From assembly GCA_943787605.1 (NCBI GenBank), contig CALSNB010000001.1:1116001-1180000 (forward strand): 64,000 bases of DNA. Direction: 5' to 3'. The stretch is from GCA-2697345 sp002697345 (lineage in GTDB: Bacteria; Pseudomonadota; Alphaproteobacteria; Rhodobacterales; Rhodobacteraceae). The notes beneath the pieces are model-generated. The model was not told the origin of the DNA, did not search any database, and saw only the letters and a program-made list of their open reading frames with translations. A program made the translations under genes and the position numbers. Below, piece by piece: positions 8,505 through 17,836 of the stretch. Each line of letters opens with the position of its first letter. Position 1 is the stretch's first letter.

Positions 8505-11449
8505 TTCTTGCCTCCAAGTGTTAATGCTTCCTCAATCAGAGCATTCTGCTGTATAATATGTTGAGACGCCAAACCGGTGGCTGGCGATGCAGAAGCTGGC
8601 CTTCCAACATATAATGCCCGTTTCACTTTTGCCTTGATTTTAGTTAGAACCCATTCAATGTTAGGTTCCATAAAAGTCCATGCACCCTGATTTTTTGGCT
8701 CTTCTTGGCACCAGATTATTTCGGCATTTTTGAACCTTTTTAACTCATTAATAGCAGCACTTGATGGAAACGGATAAAATTGTTCAAAACGAAGAATATA
8801 GATATCATCAATATCTCTTTTATCTCTAGCCTGCTGTAAATCATAATAAACTTTTCCAGAGCATAGGATCACACGCTTAACCATTGAATCTTTCTTTAAC
8901 TTTAGCGCTGAACCATCCCTCTCAGCGTCATCATGCAAAATGCGGTGGAAGCTAGAGCCTTTTAAAAATTCAGAAACTTTCGAGGTTGCTAATTTATTTC
9001 TTAAAAGAGATTTGGGAGTCATTAAAACCAATGGCTTCCTAAATGAACGATGCATTTGACGCCGTAAAATGTGAAAATAATTAGCTGGCGTCGAACAGTT
9101 AGCCACTATCCAGTTTTCTCCTCCACACATTTGTAAAAAACGCTCCAATCTTGCAGAAGAGTGTTCTGGACCCTGCCCCTCAAACCCATGAGGTAGCAAC
9201 ATAACCAATCCAGACATTCTTAACCATTTAGACTCTCCAGAGCTAATAAACTGATCAAACATAATCTGAGCACCGTTAGCAAAGTCTCCAAATTGAGCCT
9301 CCCAAAGAACTAAGGAATTTGGTTCAGCTAAGGAATATCCATATTCAAAACCTAGAACTGCATATTCTGAAAGCATAGAGTCAATTACTTCAAACTTTGC
9401 TTGTCCCTCTCTAATATTATTAAGAGGATAATACCGTTGTTCTGTCTTTTGATCCACGAGAGCAGAGTGCCTTTGACTGAATGTTCCTCTTGCTGAATCC
9501 TGCCCAGAAAGTCTAACAGGGTATCCCTCTATTAGAAGTGAGCCAAAAGCCAAAGCTTCCGCAGTGGACCAATCTATATCGACACTACCACTAAACATTT
9601 TTTGTTTCTCAGAAAGTAATCTCTCTACCGTTCTGTGCATTTCAAAATTATTAGGAGTTGCAATCAAGGCCTTACTAATTTCATCAAAGGTTTTTTTTGA
9701 AACGAACTTATCACCCCTCTGATACACTTCATTATCTTTTTTCAGATGCGCCCATTTTCCGGCCAACCAATCCGCCTTACTCGGTTTATAATTTTTTCCT
9801 GCCTCAAACTCGTCATTCAACTTTAATTGAAACTCTACCTTGGCTTGCTTCACTTCCTCTAGAGAAACCAAGCCTTCAGCTACGAGTCTCTCCTCATAAA
9901 GTGCTAAAGTCGTTTTTTGTTTTTTTATTCTGTTATACATTAATGGGTTTGTGAACATAGGTTCGTCACCCTCATTATGGCCAAAGCGCCGGTAGCAAAT
10001 TATATCTAAGACTACATCCTTATGAAATATTTGTCGAAATTCAGTAGCGACTTTTGCTGCGTGAACTACTGCCTCAGGATCATCCCCATTAACATGAAAT
10101 ATTGGTGCTTCGACCATTAACGCAATATCTGTCGGATACGGGCTTGATCTACTCAGATGTGGTGCTGTTGTAAAACCTATTTGATTATTCACAATTATAT
10201 GGATCGTTCCTCCAGTCTTGTGACCACGTAAACCGGATAATCCAAAACCTTCCGCTACTACACCTTGCCCAGCAAAAGCTGCATCACCATGTATAAGAAC
10301 AGGTAAAACACGACTGCGCTCATGATCATTTAATTGATCTTGCTTTGCTCTTGCCTTTCCTAATACGACGGGGTTAACGGCCTCAAGGTGTGAAGGGTTA
10401 GCCGACAATGAAAGATGGACCGAGTTACCATCAAATTCACGGTCTGAAGAAGCTCCTAGATGGTACTTAACATCCCCAGAACCATCTACATCCTCAGGTT
10501 TAGAACTACCACCCTGAAACTCATTGAAAATTGCTTTATAAGGTTTTGCTAATACGTTTGCTAAGACTGATAGTCTTCCTCGGTGCGGCATGCCAATAAT
10601 TATATCTTCAACTCCCCTAGCCCCACCACGTTTTATTATTTGTTCCATGGCCGGAATAAGACTTTCGCCACCGTCAAGTCCAAACCTCTTAGTCCCCATA
10701 TACTTCACATGAAGGAATTTCTCAAAGCCTTCTGCTTCAACAAGTTTATTTAGGATCGCTTTACGACCCCTTCTTGAAAACTGTACCTCTTTGCCTAACC
10801 CCTCAATTCGTTCTTTTAACCAACTTGCTTCTTCACGGTTTGATATGTGCATATATTGAAGCGCAAAAGTTCCACAGTAAGTTCTCTTAACTATGGATAA
10901 AATTTCTCGAATTGAAGCTATTTGCAGACCAAGCACATTATCAATAAAAATTGGCCTATCCATATCAGATTCTTTAAACCCATAACTCTCTGGGTTAAGT
11001 TCAGTGTGCTGTGGCTTGTCTTTCATTCCCAAAGGGTCTAGGTCAGCAGCCAAATGACCAAGAATTCTGTACGCCCTAATTAACATTAAGGCCCTTATGC
11101 TATCTAAAACCGCTCTTTTTAATGTGTCCTCTGACACAGAGCTATCAGAGTTAGAAGTTAACGCACTTAATTTTTCTGAAACTTTTTGAGCCTGACCATC
11201 ATTGAAGAAATTATCACTCTTATTACTTTCGTCAGGAGGCCAATCTGTTCTAACCCAGCTAGGCCCAATATTACAATCTTCAGTCAGACCTGGAGAACTT
11301 TCTAAATTATCAAAAAAACTTTTCCAACTAGAATGAACTGCATTGTTGTCTTTTTGATACCTCCGGTAAAGGGTTTCGAGATACAAAGTATTACTACCCT
11401 GCATCGCTGAGGAGGAGTCTTGATGTTTATTACTTAACTTATCAGACAT
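8501..11449 (-). CDS. sucA: 2-oxoglutarate dehydrogenase E1 component
   Basis: Thiamine-diphosphate enzyme that decarboxylates 2-oxoglutarate and succinylates the E2 lipoyl group. The N-terminal segment (LYLETLYRRYQKD) is the E1o-specific peripheral region. The active-site HRGRL sequence (GMPHRGRLSVLANVL) and the ThDP-binding GDAAFAGQGVVAE are clear. I prefer ATG 11449 (982 residues, MSDKLSNK) with a short GGA element upstream; an in-frame TTG four codons earlier is the alternative. It is first in the sucA-odhB-lpd-sdhB run. The 240-base gap before it holds two copies of the TGTGATCACA palindrome that also precedes the nearby GntR gene. Confidence 0.96.
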   Translation of the reverse strand: MSDKLSNKHQDSSSAMQGSNTLYLETLYRRYQKDNNAVHSSWKSFFDNLESSPGLTEDCNIGPSWVRTDWPPDESNKSDNFFNDGQAQKVSEKLSALTSNSDSSVSEDTLKRAVLDSIRALMLIRAYRILGHLAADLDPLGMKDKPQHTELNPESYGFKESDMDRPIFIDNVLGLQIASIREILSIVKRTYCGTFALQYMHISNREEASWLKERIEGLGKEVQFSRRGRKAILNKLVEAEGFEKFLHVKYMGTKRFGLDGGESLIPAMEQIIKRGGARGVEDIIIGMPHRGRLSVLANVLAKPYKAIFNEFQGGSSKPEDVDGSGDVKYHLGASSDREFDGNSVHLSLSANPSHLEAVNPVVLGKARAKQDQLNDHERSRVLPVLIHGDAAFAGQGVVAEGFGLSGLRGHKTGGTIHIIVNNQIGFTTAPHLSRSSPYPTDIALMVEAPIFHVNGDDPEAVVHAAKVATEFRQIFHKDVVLDIICYRRFGHNEGDEPMFTNPLMYNRIKKQKTTLALYEERLVAEGLVSLEEVKQAKVEFQLKLNDEFEAGKNYKPSKADWLAGKWAHLKKDNEVYQRGDKFVSKKTFDEISKALIATPNNFEMHRTVERLLSEKQKMFSGSVDIDWSTAEALAFGSLLIEGYPVRLSGQDSARGTFSQRHSALVDQKTEQRYYPLNNIREGQAKFEVIDSMLSEYAVLGFEYGYSLAEPNSLVLWEAQFGDFANGAQIMFDQFISSGESKWLRMSGLVMLLPHGFEGQGPEHSSARLERFLQMCGGENWIVANCSTPANYFHILRRQMHRSFRKPLVLMTPKSLLRNKLATSKVSEFLKGSSFHRILHDDAERDGSALKLKKDSMVKRVILCSGKVYYDLQQARDKRDIDDIYILRFEQFYPFPSSAAINELKRFKNAEIIWCQEEPKNQGAWTFMEPNIEWVLTKIKAKVKRALYVGRPASASPATGLASQHIIQQNALIEEALTLGGKK

Positions 11450-11581
11450 AAAATTATCCAACTAATTTTTATAATCTATTGACTACTTGTAAGTGTATCT
11501 TCCCAGACGGTAATAGAGCTTATACTCGAGTTAAGTTTCTGACACGGAAAAATGATAAGATAAACAAAAATATAATAAAAA

Positions 11582-11610
11582 TGTTAAAATAAGTGATTAT
11601 GTGATCACAA
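11582..11610 (-). promoter_or_regulatory. Candidate sucA promoter overlapping the proximal palindrome
   Basis: Read on the minus strand, TTGTGA (11610-11605) and TTAACA (11587-11582) are separated by 17 bases and could be -35 and -10 elements. The -35 lies inside the sucA-proximal TGTGATCACA site, so a bound protein would block polymerase. The hexamers match the consensus only in part. It ends about 130 bases before sucA. Confidence 0.33.
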
Positions 11611-11631
11611 TAAAAAATTATGTGATCACAA
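11596..11631 (-). promoter_or_regulatory. Two helically phased operator candidates upstream of sucA
   Basis: A 15-base direct repeat ATTATGTGATCACAA occurs at 11596-11610 and 11617-11631. Each copy has the perfect palindrome TGTGATCACA (11600-11609 and 11621-11630), and their centres are 21 bases apart, two helical turns. The same 13-base TATGTGATCACAA occurs just before the GntR/FCD gene start (17837-17849) and, by eye, nowhere else in the window. The compact palindrome fits dimeric winged-helix GntR proteins. It is too short to be a CRP site, which needs a 6-base spacer between TGTGA and TCACA. Cooperative binding by two dimers is inferred from the phasing. Confidence 0.62.
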
Positions 11632-11689
11632 ATTCAATAAATATCATTAATTACGTGCTATTTAGAGTAAAAAATGCTAAGTTTTTATC

Positions 11690-12649
11690 TCACAAACTCT
11701 TATCTATATTTTTACACGCTTCAACCAGTGCTTCGACTGCGTTTACCGACTTATCAAACATCACCTGCTCATCTTTTGTAAGAATTATCGGCACAACTTT
11801 TTCGACACCTTTAGCTCCAATAATCACAGGCACCCCCACATAAAATCCGCTTAAGCCAAACTCTCCTTCAACATAGGCTGCACAAGGCAATACTCTTTTT
11901 TGGTCCTTAAGATAAGCCTCTGCCATTTCTATTGCAGCAGTAGCTGGAGCATAAAATGCTGAGCCATTGCCCAATAAACCCACTATCTCTGCACCACCAT
12001 CGCGAGTTCTCTGTACTAGCTCTTCTAGCCTATCTTCCGTAGTCCACCCCATTTTAATTAAGTCAGGCAATGGCACTCCACCCACAGTTGAGTAACGAGT
12101 CAATGGAACCATTGTGTCCCCATGCCCTCCCAACACAAATGCAGTAACATCTCGCATTGACACATTAAACTCGAGACTTAAAAAGTGCCTAAACCTTGCC
12201 GAGTCAAGAATTCCAGCCATACCGCAAACTTTTTCATGTGGAAGCCCAGAAAACTCCCTTAACGCCCAAACCATAGCATCCAGTGGGTTTGTAATACATA
12301 TCACAAAAGAATTAGGCGCAAACTCTTTGATACCTTCCCCCACTGCCTTCATTACTTTTAAATTGATACCCAGAAGATCATCACGACTCATACCGGGTTT
12401 CCTTGGGACTCCAGCAGTTACAATACAAACATCAGCATCCTCTATATCCTTATAGTCAGAAGTGCCTTTGAGTTTTACGTCAAATCCTTCAGAAGGTCCT
12501 GCTTGGGCAATATCCAGTGCCTTACCTTTTGGCGTACCCTCAGCTATATCGAAGAGAACTATATCACCCAATTCCTTTAACGCAGCCAAATGTGCAAGAG
12601 TTCCTCCGATTTGCCCAGCTCCTATTAAAACTATTTTAGATCTCGCCAT
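11690..12649 (-). CDS. mdh: Malate dehydrogenase (LDH-like type)
   Basis: Oxidises malate to oxaloacetate with NAD+. Residues 10-16 (GAGQIGG) are the NAD-binding glycine motif. GVPRKPGMSRDDLL carries the substrate-binding arginines that set malate specificity in this family, and GGHGDTMVPL holds the catalytic histidine. At 319 residues it is the usual length for alphaproteobacterial MDH. A GGGGA ribosome-binding site lies 9 bases before the ATG. It is upstream of sucA on the same strand, but a 240-base gap with the palindromic sites separates them, so separate promoters are likely. Confidence 0.96.
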   Translation of the reverse strand: MARSKIVLIGAGQIGGTLAHLAALKELGDIVLFDIAEGTPKGKALDIAQAGPSEGFDVKLKGTSDYKDIEDADVCIVTAGVPRKPGMSRDDLLGINLKVMKAVGEGIKEFAPNSFVICITNPLDAMVWALREFSGLPHEKVCGMAGILDSARFRHFLSLEFNVSMRDVTAFVLGGHGDTMVPLTRYSTVGGVPLPDLIKMGWTTEDRLEELVQRTRDGGAEIVGLLGNGSAFYAPATAAIEMAEAYLKDQKRVLPCAAYVEGEFGLSGFYVGVPVIIGAKGVEKVVPIILTKDEQVMFDKSVNAVEALVEACKNIDKSL

Positions 12650-12748
12650 TTGTAATATTCCCCTATTTAATAATTTCGGAGTCAGACCTAGACTTTTGAG
12701 TAGAGTCGCGCAAGGCTAAGATCATAAATAATTTGGTTTTGAGCATAT

Positions 12749-13504
12749 ATGGATATTAGTGCATTTTTTATTTTACTATTAATCCTTGCTGTACTCCTAG
12801 CTGGTATTTCAAAAGGAGGCTTCGGTAGCGGAGCATCTTTTATATGCATACCTATTCTTGCTCTTGTGATTGAACCCACTCAAGCATTAGGGATTATGTT
12901 GCCATTACTAATGGTAATGGATGCTGTTTCTTTAAAGCTGTATTGGAAAAAATGGGATCATAATAACGCAAAGGTAATCATTCTGGGAGGCTTACTTGGT
13001 GTAATTATAGCTATCTTTTTTCATCGAGTAGCAAGCACTAACCTGATACAAATACTTCTTGGGTTAATCTCAATAGGTTTTGTTTGCTTTGAAGTACTAA
13101 AAAACTCCTTCATACTTAGAATAAGTAGAATGACTTTTAATAACAAAATAGGCGTATTTATTGGCATCAGTGCCGGCTTCACTAGCTTTATAAGTCACGC
13201 AGGTGGACCACCGGTGGCCTTATTTCTTTTATCCCAAAAAATGAGTAAAACACTTTATCAGTCCACCACAGTAATTTCATTTTGGGCAATAAATATTTTT
13301 AAGGTTGTGCCTTATAGCTTTTTAGGTTTTTTTACTTGGGAAACTATAAAAATGGACATATTATTAGCACCCATTGCAATTTTCGGCACAATAGCTGGCG
13401 CTCATGTTCATAAAATTATACCAGAGTCGTTATTTTTTATTTTTACATATATTTTGTTATTTTTAGCGGGAACAAAACTCCTTTATGATGGGATTCTGAC
13501 TTGA
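12749..13504 (+). CDS. TauE/SafE family membrane permease
   Basis: A 251-residue, almost wholly hydrophobic protein with about seven or eight membrane segments. GISKGGFGSGASF in the first helix region and SHAGGPPVALFLL in the second half are typical of the two related halves of the TauE/SafE (former DUF81) family. Members are proposed to export sulfite, sulfoacetate or other small anions; the substrate here cannot be read from the sequence. It is divergent from mdh (99 bases between starts) and lies 272 bases before sdhC, with no clear terminator between. The ribosome-binding site is weak (GAG). Confidence 0.8.
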   Translation: MDISAFFILLLILAVLLAGISKGGFGSGASFICIPILALVIEPTQALGIMLPLLMVMDAVSLKLYWKKWDHNNAKVIILGGLLGVIIAIFFHRVASTNLIQILLGLISIGFVCFEVLKNSFILRISRMTFNNKIGVFIGISAGFTSFISHAGGPPVALFLLSQKMSKTLYQSTTVISFWAINIFKVVPYSFLGFFTWETIKMDILLAPIAIFGTIAGAHVHKIIPESLFFIFTYILLFLAGTKLLYDGILT

Positions 13505-13776
13505 ATAAATTCCTTCAAATGGATTCAAAAAAGTTCAATTTAATTACTATCATTTATGATTTAAAACTAACTAGGTAGAAATTATTAGTTCGACCAGTAT
13601 AATCTATTAAAACTATTTCACGCATCATCGATAATCTTACTAAAAACTTGGGACCACAGGAAAAGGAAGTTAACAAATATGTGCCAAAATACCGCAATAA
13701 TAGATTGTTACCGGGAGTGACACTACCGTTTTTTGTGTTATCTATGTTTTAACTTATCTTTTCTTTAGGATTTTAA

Positions 13777-14160
13777 ATGAAAGAACCAACGAAGAACAAA
13801 CGGCCTCTTTCACCCCATTTATCGATTTATAGACCTGAATTCACTTCAGTAACATCAATTTTTACTCGTATAACTGGGAATGCACTCTTAATCGCATCGC
13901 TACTAATAGTGTGGTGGATTTTCGCTGTTTCAGTAAGCTCAGAACACGTTCAGACTGTAAATAAGATATTAAATAGCTGGTTTGTCAAAATAATATTGTT
14001 TTTATCCCTTTGGGCATTTTGGTACCACTTTTTAGCGGGGCTGAGGCACTTATATTGGGATACTGGCCGCGGATTTGATCTTATCCATGCAAAATATCTT
14101 GCATATGGCGTGATAGCGGGATCTTTCATTCTAACATTATTGACAGCAATTAGTCTCTGA
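13777..14160 (+). CDS. sdhC: Succinate dehydrogenase cytochrome b556 subunit
   Basis: Membrane anchor of complex II with three transmembrane helices; with SdhD it binds heme b and forms the ubiquinone site. RPLSPHLSIYRPEFTSVTSI is the family N terminus, SIFTRITG contains the Ser and Arg that line the quinone site, and HFLAGLRHLYWD contains the heme-ligand region. At 127 residues it is normal. An AGGAT element sits just before ATG 13777. The 272-base gap upstream is AT-rich; I see no clear promoter or TGTGATCACA site there. It starts the sdhCDA unit. Confidence 0.95.
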   Translation: MKEPTKNKRPLSPHLSIYRPEFTSVTSIFTRITGNALLIASLLIVWWIFAVSVSSEHVQTVNKILNSWFVKIILFLSLWAFWYHFLAGLRHLYWDTGRGFDLIHAKYLAYGVIAGSFILTLLTAISL

Positions 14161-14168
14161 AAGAAAAA

Positions 14169-14540
14169 ATGAATTATTTTAAAATTATAAATCCAAGAGT
14201 ATTTTTTCAAAAACCTGGTAATGGCACAGACAAACATATTCGAATGATAATCACATCAGTTATTTTAGCCGTAGTAGCTCCAATTTTTATTTTCACTTTT
14301 GGTAAGATATTGGGTTCTAGCTATGAAGACGCAAATATTTTTTTCTTAAAACCTACCAACGCCATTGTAGTAATTCTAACTATGTGCGTAGGTTTGCTAC
14401 ACTTTAGATTTGGTGTACAAACTTTAATTGAAGATTATGTAAGGGGTTCAGCAAAAACGGTACTCCTAACTATAGCAAGTTTAATTTGCTACAGTGCAAT
14501 TGCTATAACTTTTATTTCAATAATCCGAATCTACTTCTAA
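14169..14540 (+). CDS. sdhD: Succinate dehydrogenase membrane anchor subunit
   Basis: Second membrane anchor of complex II, 123 residues with three predicted helices. HFRFGVQTLIEDYVRG corresponds to the conserved helix-II segment with the heme histidine and the Asp-Tyr pair near the quinone site. It begins 8 bases after sdhC and ends 20 bases before sdhA, as in canonical sdhCDA operons. The sequence is otherwise weakly conserved, which is usual for SdhD, so the call rests on this motif and on gene order. Confidence 0.93.
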   Translation: MNYFKIINPRVFFQKPGNGTDKHIRMIITSVILAVVAPIFIFTFGKILGSSYEDANIFFLKPTNAIVVILTMCVGLLHFRFGVQTLIEDYVRGSAKTVLLTIASLICYSAIAITFISIIRIYF

Positions 14541-14560
14541 ACTCCTGGAGACAATCGCAA

Positions 14561-16363
14561 ATGCAATCTTATAAATATGAAACCCATGAATATGATGTTG
14601 TAGTTGTGGGGGCTGGTGGTGCCGGACTAAGGGCCACTTTAGGTATGGCAGAGCAGGGTTTAAAAACTGCCTGTGTAACAAAAGTATTTCCAACCAGATC
14701 TCACACAGTTGCAGCTCAGGGAGGAATAGCCGCATCTCTCTCAAATATGGGTCCAGATAATTGGCAGTGGCACATGTACGATACAGTAAAAGGCTCCGAC
14801 TGGCTTGGTGATACTGACGCGATGGAGTACCTGGCGAGAGAAGCTCCTAAAGCCGTTTATGAGTTAGAACACTATGGGGTACCTTTCTCAAGGACAGAGG
14901 AAGGTAAAATATATCAACGGCCTTTTGGGGGACATACAACAGAGTTTGGTGAAGGGCCTCCTGTACAACGAACATGCGCAGCGGCAGATAGAACAGGTCA
15001 CGCAATGCTACATACTCTTTACGGACAATCATTAAAGAATAATGCCGAGTTCTATATCGAATACTTTGCTATTGACCTTATAATGACGCCCGACGGCACT
15101 TGCACAGGTGTTTTATGTTGGAAATTAGAAGATGGAACTTTACATCTTTTTTCAGCAAAAATGGTTGTTTTAGCGACTGGTGGGTACGGTCGTGCATACT
15201 TTTCTGCAACCTCTGCACACACTTGTACTGGAGATGGAGGAGGCTTAGTTGCAAGAGCAGGATTACCTCTACAAGATATGGAGTTCGTTCAATTCCATCC
15301 AACAGGAATATATGGTGCGGGCTGTTTAATTACCGAAGGTGCCAGAGGTGAAGGTGGATATCTAACTAATTCCTCAGGTGAACGTTTTATGGAACGGTAT
15401 GCCCCAACCTATAAAGATCTAGCTTCTAGAGATGTTGTATCAAGATGTATGACTATGGAAATCCGTGAGGGTCGCGGGGTAGGCGAGCACTCAGACCATA
15501 TTCATCTTAACCTCAACCATCTTCCTGCTGAAACTTTAGCAACTAGGTTACCAGGAATATCAGAAAGTGCTCGAATTTTTGCAGGTGTTGATTTGACAAA
15601 AGACCCCGTCCCTGTTCTTCCAACTGTGCATTATAATATGGGCGGAATCCCAACTAATTATTGGGGTGAAGTTTTATCTCCAACAGATACTGATCATGAT
15701 CGAGTGGTTCCAGGGTTAATGGCTGTCGGAGAAGCAGGGTGCGCGTCTGTTCATGGAGCAAACAGATTAGGCTCTAATTCTCTGATAGATTTAGTAGTTT
15801 TTGGGCGGGCAGCAGGTATTCGAGCAGGCAAAGTTGTAGACAGAAAATCTCCTAACCCTACAATTTCTTCAAATGAGGTTGATAAAATATTAAATAGATT
15901 TGATAACCTACGTTATTCAAAAGGCGCTATTCCTACCGCTGATCTTAGACTTGAAATGCAAAAAACAATGCAATCTGACGCCGCAGTCTTCAGGACTGAC
16001 AAGACTTTAGCAGAAGGTGTAGAAAAAATGAACGCCGTATCTAAAAAGATGTTGGACATCCAAGTTACTGATCGTTCAATGATTTGGAATTCTGACCTTA
16101 TGGAAACACTAGAGTTAACAAATTTAATGCCAAATGCGATAGCAACTATTGTTGCGGCAGAAGCCCGAAAAGAAAGCCGCGGAGCACACGCGCATGAAGA
16201 CTACCCTGAGCGAGATGATGAAGCGTGGCGCAAACACTCCTTAGTGTATTGTGGAGAAAGCACATCATTAAAATACAGAGATGTACACCTAAAGCCTTTA
16301 ACACAACAAAAAGACGGTGGCATCGACCTAAAGAAAATTGCTCCAAAAGCACGGGTTTACTAA
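14561..16363 (+). CDS. sdhA: Succinate dehydrogenase flavoprotein subunit
   Basis: Catalytic subunit of complex II, oxidising succinate to fumarate. The FAD fold begins with VVVGAGGAGLRA, and His48 in PTRSHTVAAQGG is the site of covalent FAD. HPTGIYGAG, TEGARGEGGYL and HYNMGGIPTN form the dicarboxylate site. I start at ATG 14561 (600 residues), with GGAG 10 bases upstream; the frame is open further back but runs over sdhD. The usual next gene, sdhB, is absent here and sits instead behind lpd on the minus strand. Confidence 0.97.
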   Translation: MQSYKYETHEYDVVVVGAGGAGLRATLGMAEQGLKTACVTKVFPTRSHTVAAQGGIAASLSNMGPDNWQWHMYDTVKGSDWLGDTDAMEYLAREAPKAVYELEHYGVPFSRTEEGKIYQRPFGGHTTEFGEGPPVQRTCAAADRTGHAMLHTLYGQSLKNNAEFYIEYFAIDLIMTPDGTCTGVLCWKLEDGTLHLFSAKMVVLATGGYGRAYFSATSAHTCTGDGGGLVARAGLPLQDMEFVQFHPTGIYGAGCLITEGARGEGGYLTNSSGERFMERYAPTYKDLASRDVVSRCMTMEIREGRGVGEHSDHIHLNLNHLPAETLATRLPGISESARIFAGVDLTKDPVPVLPTVHYNMGGIPTNYWGEVLSPTDTDHDRVVPGLMAVGEAGCASVHGANRLGSNSLIDLVVFGRAAGIRAGKVVDRKSPNPTISSNEVDKILNRFDNLRYSKGAIPTADLRLEMQKTMQSDAAVFRTDKTLAEGVEKMNAVSKKMLDIQVTDRSMIWNSDLMETLELTNLMPNAIATIVAAEARKESRGAHAHEDYPERDDEAWRKHSLVYCGESTSLKYRDVHLKPLTQQKDGGIDLKKIAPKARVY

Positions 16364-16381
16364 AAACTTTAAGTTCATATT

Positions 16382-17044
16382 CTAATTAGAGCTGGCAAAA
16401 CCATTTAGAACAAGGGTTTGGGCAATTCCAAGTCCCAATTTACGGGTATTTTCAGAGTTCAAATGCAATCCATCTATTGGGTCTGGCTCGCAAAAACTAG
16501 AGGCATCTGCAAAATATGTATCCTGCTCAGCCGCCAAGTCTCCATATAGCTTAGACAGTTCGGGCAACCACAGTGTAAGATCATTCAATTCGGGATGACC
16601 TTCTCCTTTCACAGAAGATAATGGCAAACAATTTGGAGGAGAGACTATCATCACTTTAGGAGGCTTGGTATTAGGCACAGAACTTCCTGTAGCTAACGGC
16701 AAATCTCTCACAGTAGAAATCAAAGTCCGCATTGCATTGGCTGTATCTTGTGGCTTGCGTCCAGCTAATGCAAAAGGGTCATTCGTTCCCAGCGCTAAAA
16801 TGACAAGATCCAGTGGGGCAGCTTGTTGCAGCGCTACAGGTAAGTACGTTAAACCATTTCGTCCGGGTTTGTCTTCAAATTCAAGATCTGTGGTCCTTCC
16901 TCCAAGGCCAGCTTCCCATACGGTTACACCTTGTAAAGTAGCAGCAAGAACATTTGGCCAACGATCTACAAAACGGTGACGATCTTTTTTGCTCGCATTA
17001 CGCCCCCAAACAAGAGAATCTCCAAAAACTAATATTGACTTCAT
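16382..17044 (-). CDS. SGNH/GDSL-type hydrolase
   Basis: A 220-residue esterase/lipase-fold protein. Block I is LVFGDSLVWGR with the nucleophile serine, block III is LGTNDPF with the oxyanion Asn, and block V is DGLHLN with the Asp-His pair. The gap between blocks I and III contains the Gly of block II (AGLGGRTT). No signal peptide is visible, so it is probably cytoplasmic, similar to arylesterase-like members. The substrate is unknown. It follows the GntR/FCD gene on the same strand after 106 bases and ends 18 bases from the convergent sdhA stop. It may be co-transcribed with the regulator. Confidence 0.82.
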   Translation of the reverse strand: MKSILVFGDSLVWGRNASKKDRHRFVDRWPNVLAATLQGVTVWEAGLGGRTTDLEFEDKPGRNGLTYLPVALQQAAPLDLVILALGTNDPFALAGRKPQDTANAMRTLISTVRDLPLATGSSVPNTKPPKVMIVSPPNCLPLSSVKGEGHPELNDLTLWLPELSKLYGDLAAEQDTYFADASSFCEPDPIDGLHLNSENTRKLGLGIAQTLVLNGFASSN

Positions 17045-17150
17045 TAAGAACCTTTCACCTACTAATTAAATATATTTAAAAACACAGGGGCATAAAACTG
17101 GCAAGAGTTTAGTATTGATGTGGATTTAGTATTTTATTTAATCTTTTAAA

Positions 17151-17831
17151 CTATTGAGCCAAAAGTTTAAGGCCTTGTGTGACATCAGCTTTAACAGCCA
17201 AACGTAAACTAGGCTCATCGCCTAACTTCAACGCCTCTATAATCGATTGATGGTGTTGGGGAGAATTAGTTCGCTGCAATTTACCATATAAACTCCTCAT
17301 CGTTGGACCCAACTGTAACCAAACTGTTTCCAATAGAGCAAGTGTCGCTGGCGCTTGAGCTCTCAAATATAGAGACCTATGAAATTCTAGATTATACCTG
17401 ATATAATCTACAGAGCTCTCCGCCCTTATGGCCTTTCCAATAAAATCGTTAGTAGTTTCTAATCTTTCTATTAATGCTGAATGAGCGCGCGGCAGCGCAC
17501 GAGTTGCAAGGTCTGGTTCCAAAAGGGCGCGTAACGAGGCCAACTCCTCTATTCGATCGTTTGTTAACTCTGGTGTAGAAATTCTACCAGAAATAGAGAG
17601 GTTTAATGCGCCTTCTGCTACTAAACGCCTTACTGCTTCTCGGATCGGAGTCATAGAAACCCCAAACTCTTTCCCTACTCCTCTCAAGGTCATAGAGGTT
17701 CCAGGAAAAACCTCTCCATGCATTATTAGAGATCTCAAACGCCGATAAATATATTCATTTGCAGAACCTGTAGGAACCTCGGAGTTAACTTCCAAACCTA
17801 AGCTAAACTGTTTTAATTTACCTTTACTCAT
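17151..17831 (-). CDS. GntR-family regulator, FadR/FCD subfamily
   Basis: A 226-residue transcription factor. Residues about 20-85 form the winged helix (IYRRLRSLIMHGEVFPGT; VSMTPIREAVRRLVAEGAL), followed by an all-helical FCD ligand domain with ELASLRALLEPDLA and HRSLYLRA. FCD regulators usually sense organic acids or related metabolites, often with a metal. The palindrome TGTGATCACA lies 8 bases before its start codon, and two copies lie upstream of sucA 6 kb away. Autoregulation and control of 2-oxoglutarate dehydrogenase are therefore inferred. The effector cannot be read from the sequence; a TCA-cycle acid is a guess from the target genes. Confidence 0.88.
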   Translation of the reverse strand: MSKGKLKQFSLGLEVNSEVPTGSANEYIYRRLRSLIMHGEVFPGTSMTLRGVGKEFGVSMTPIREAVRRLVAEGALNLSISGRISTPELTNDRIEELASLRALLEPDLATRALPRAHSALIERLETTNDFIGKAIRAESSVDYIRYNLEFHRSLYLRAQAPATLALLETVWLQLGPTMRSLYGKLQRTNSPQHHQSIIEALKLGDEPSLRLAVKADVTQGLKLLAQ

Positions 17832-17836
17832 GTCAG

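Noticed and set aside
7981..8556. Long plus-strand open frame opposite odhB
   Set aside because: It mirrors the lipoyl and linker region of a clear gene and has no family features; it is an antisense shadow.
11596..11631. CRP/FNR binding sites before sucA
   Set aside because: CRP needs TGTGA and TCACA separated by six bases; here they are directly joined, so a different dimer geometry is implied.
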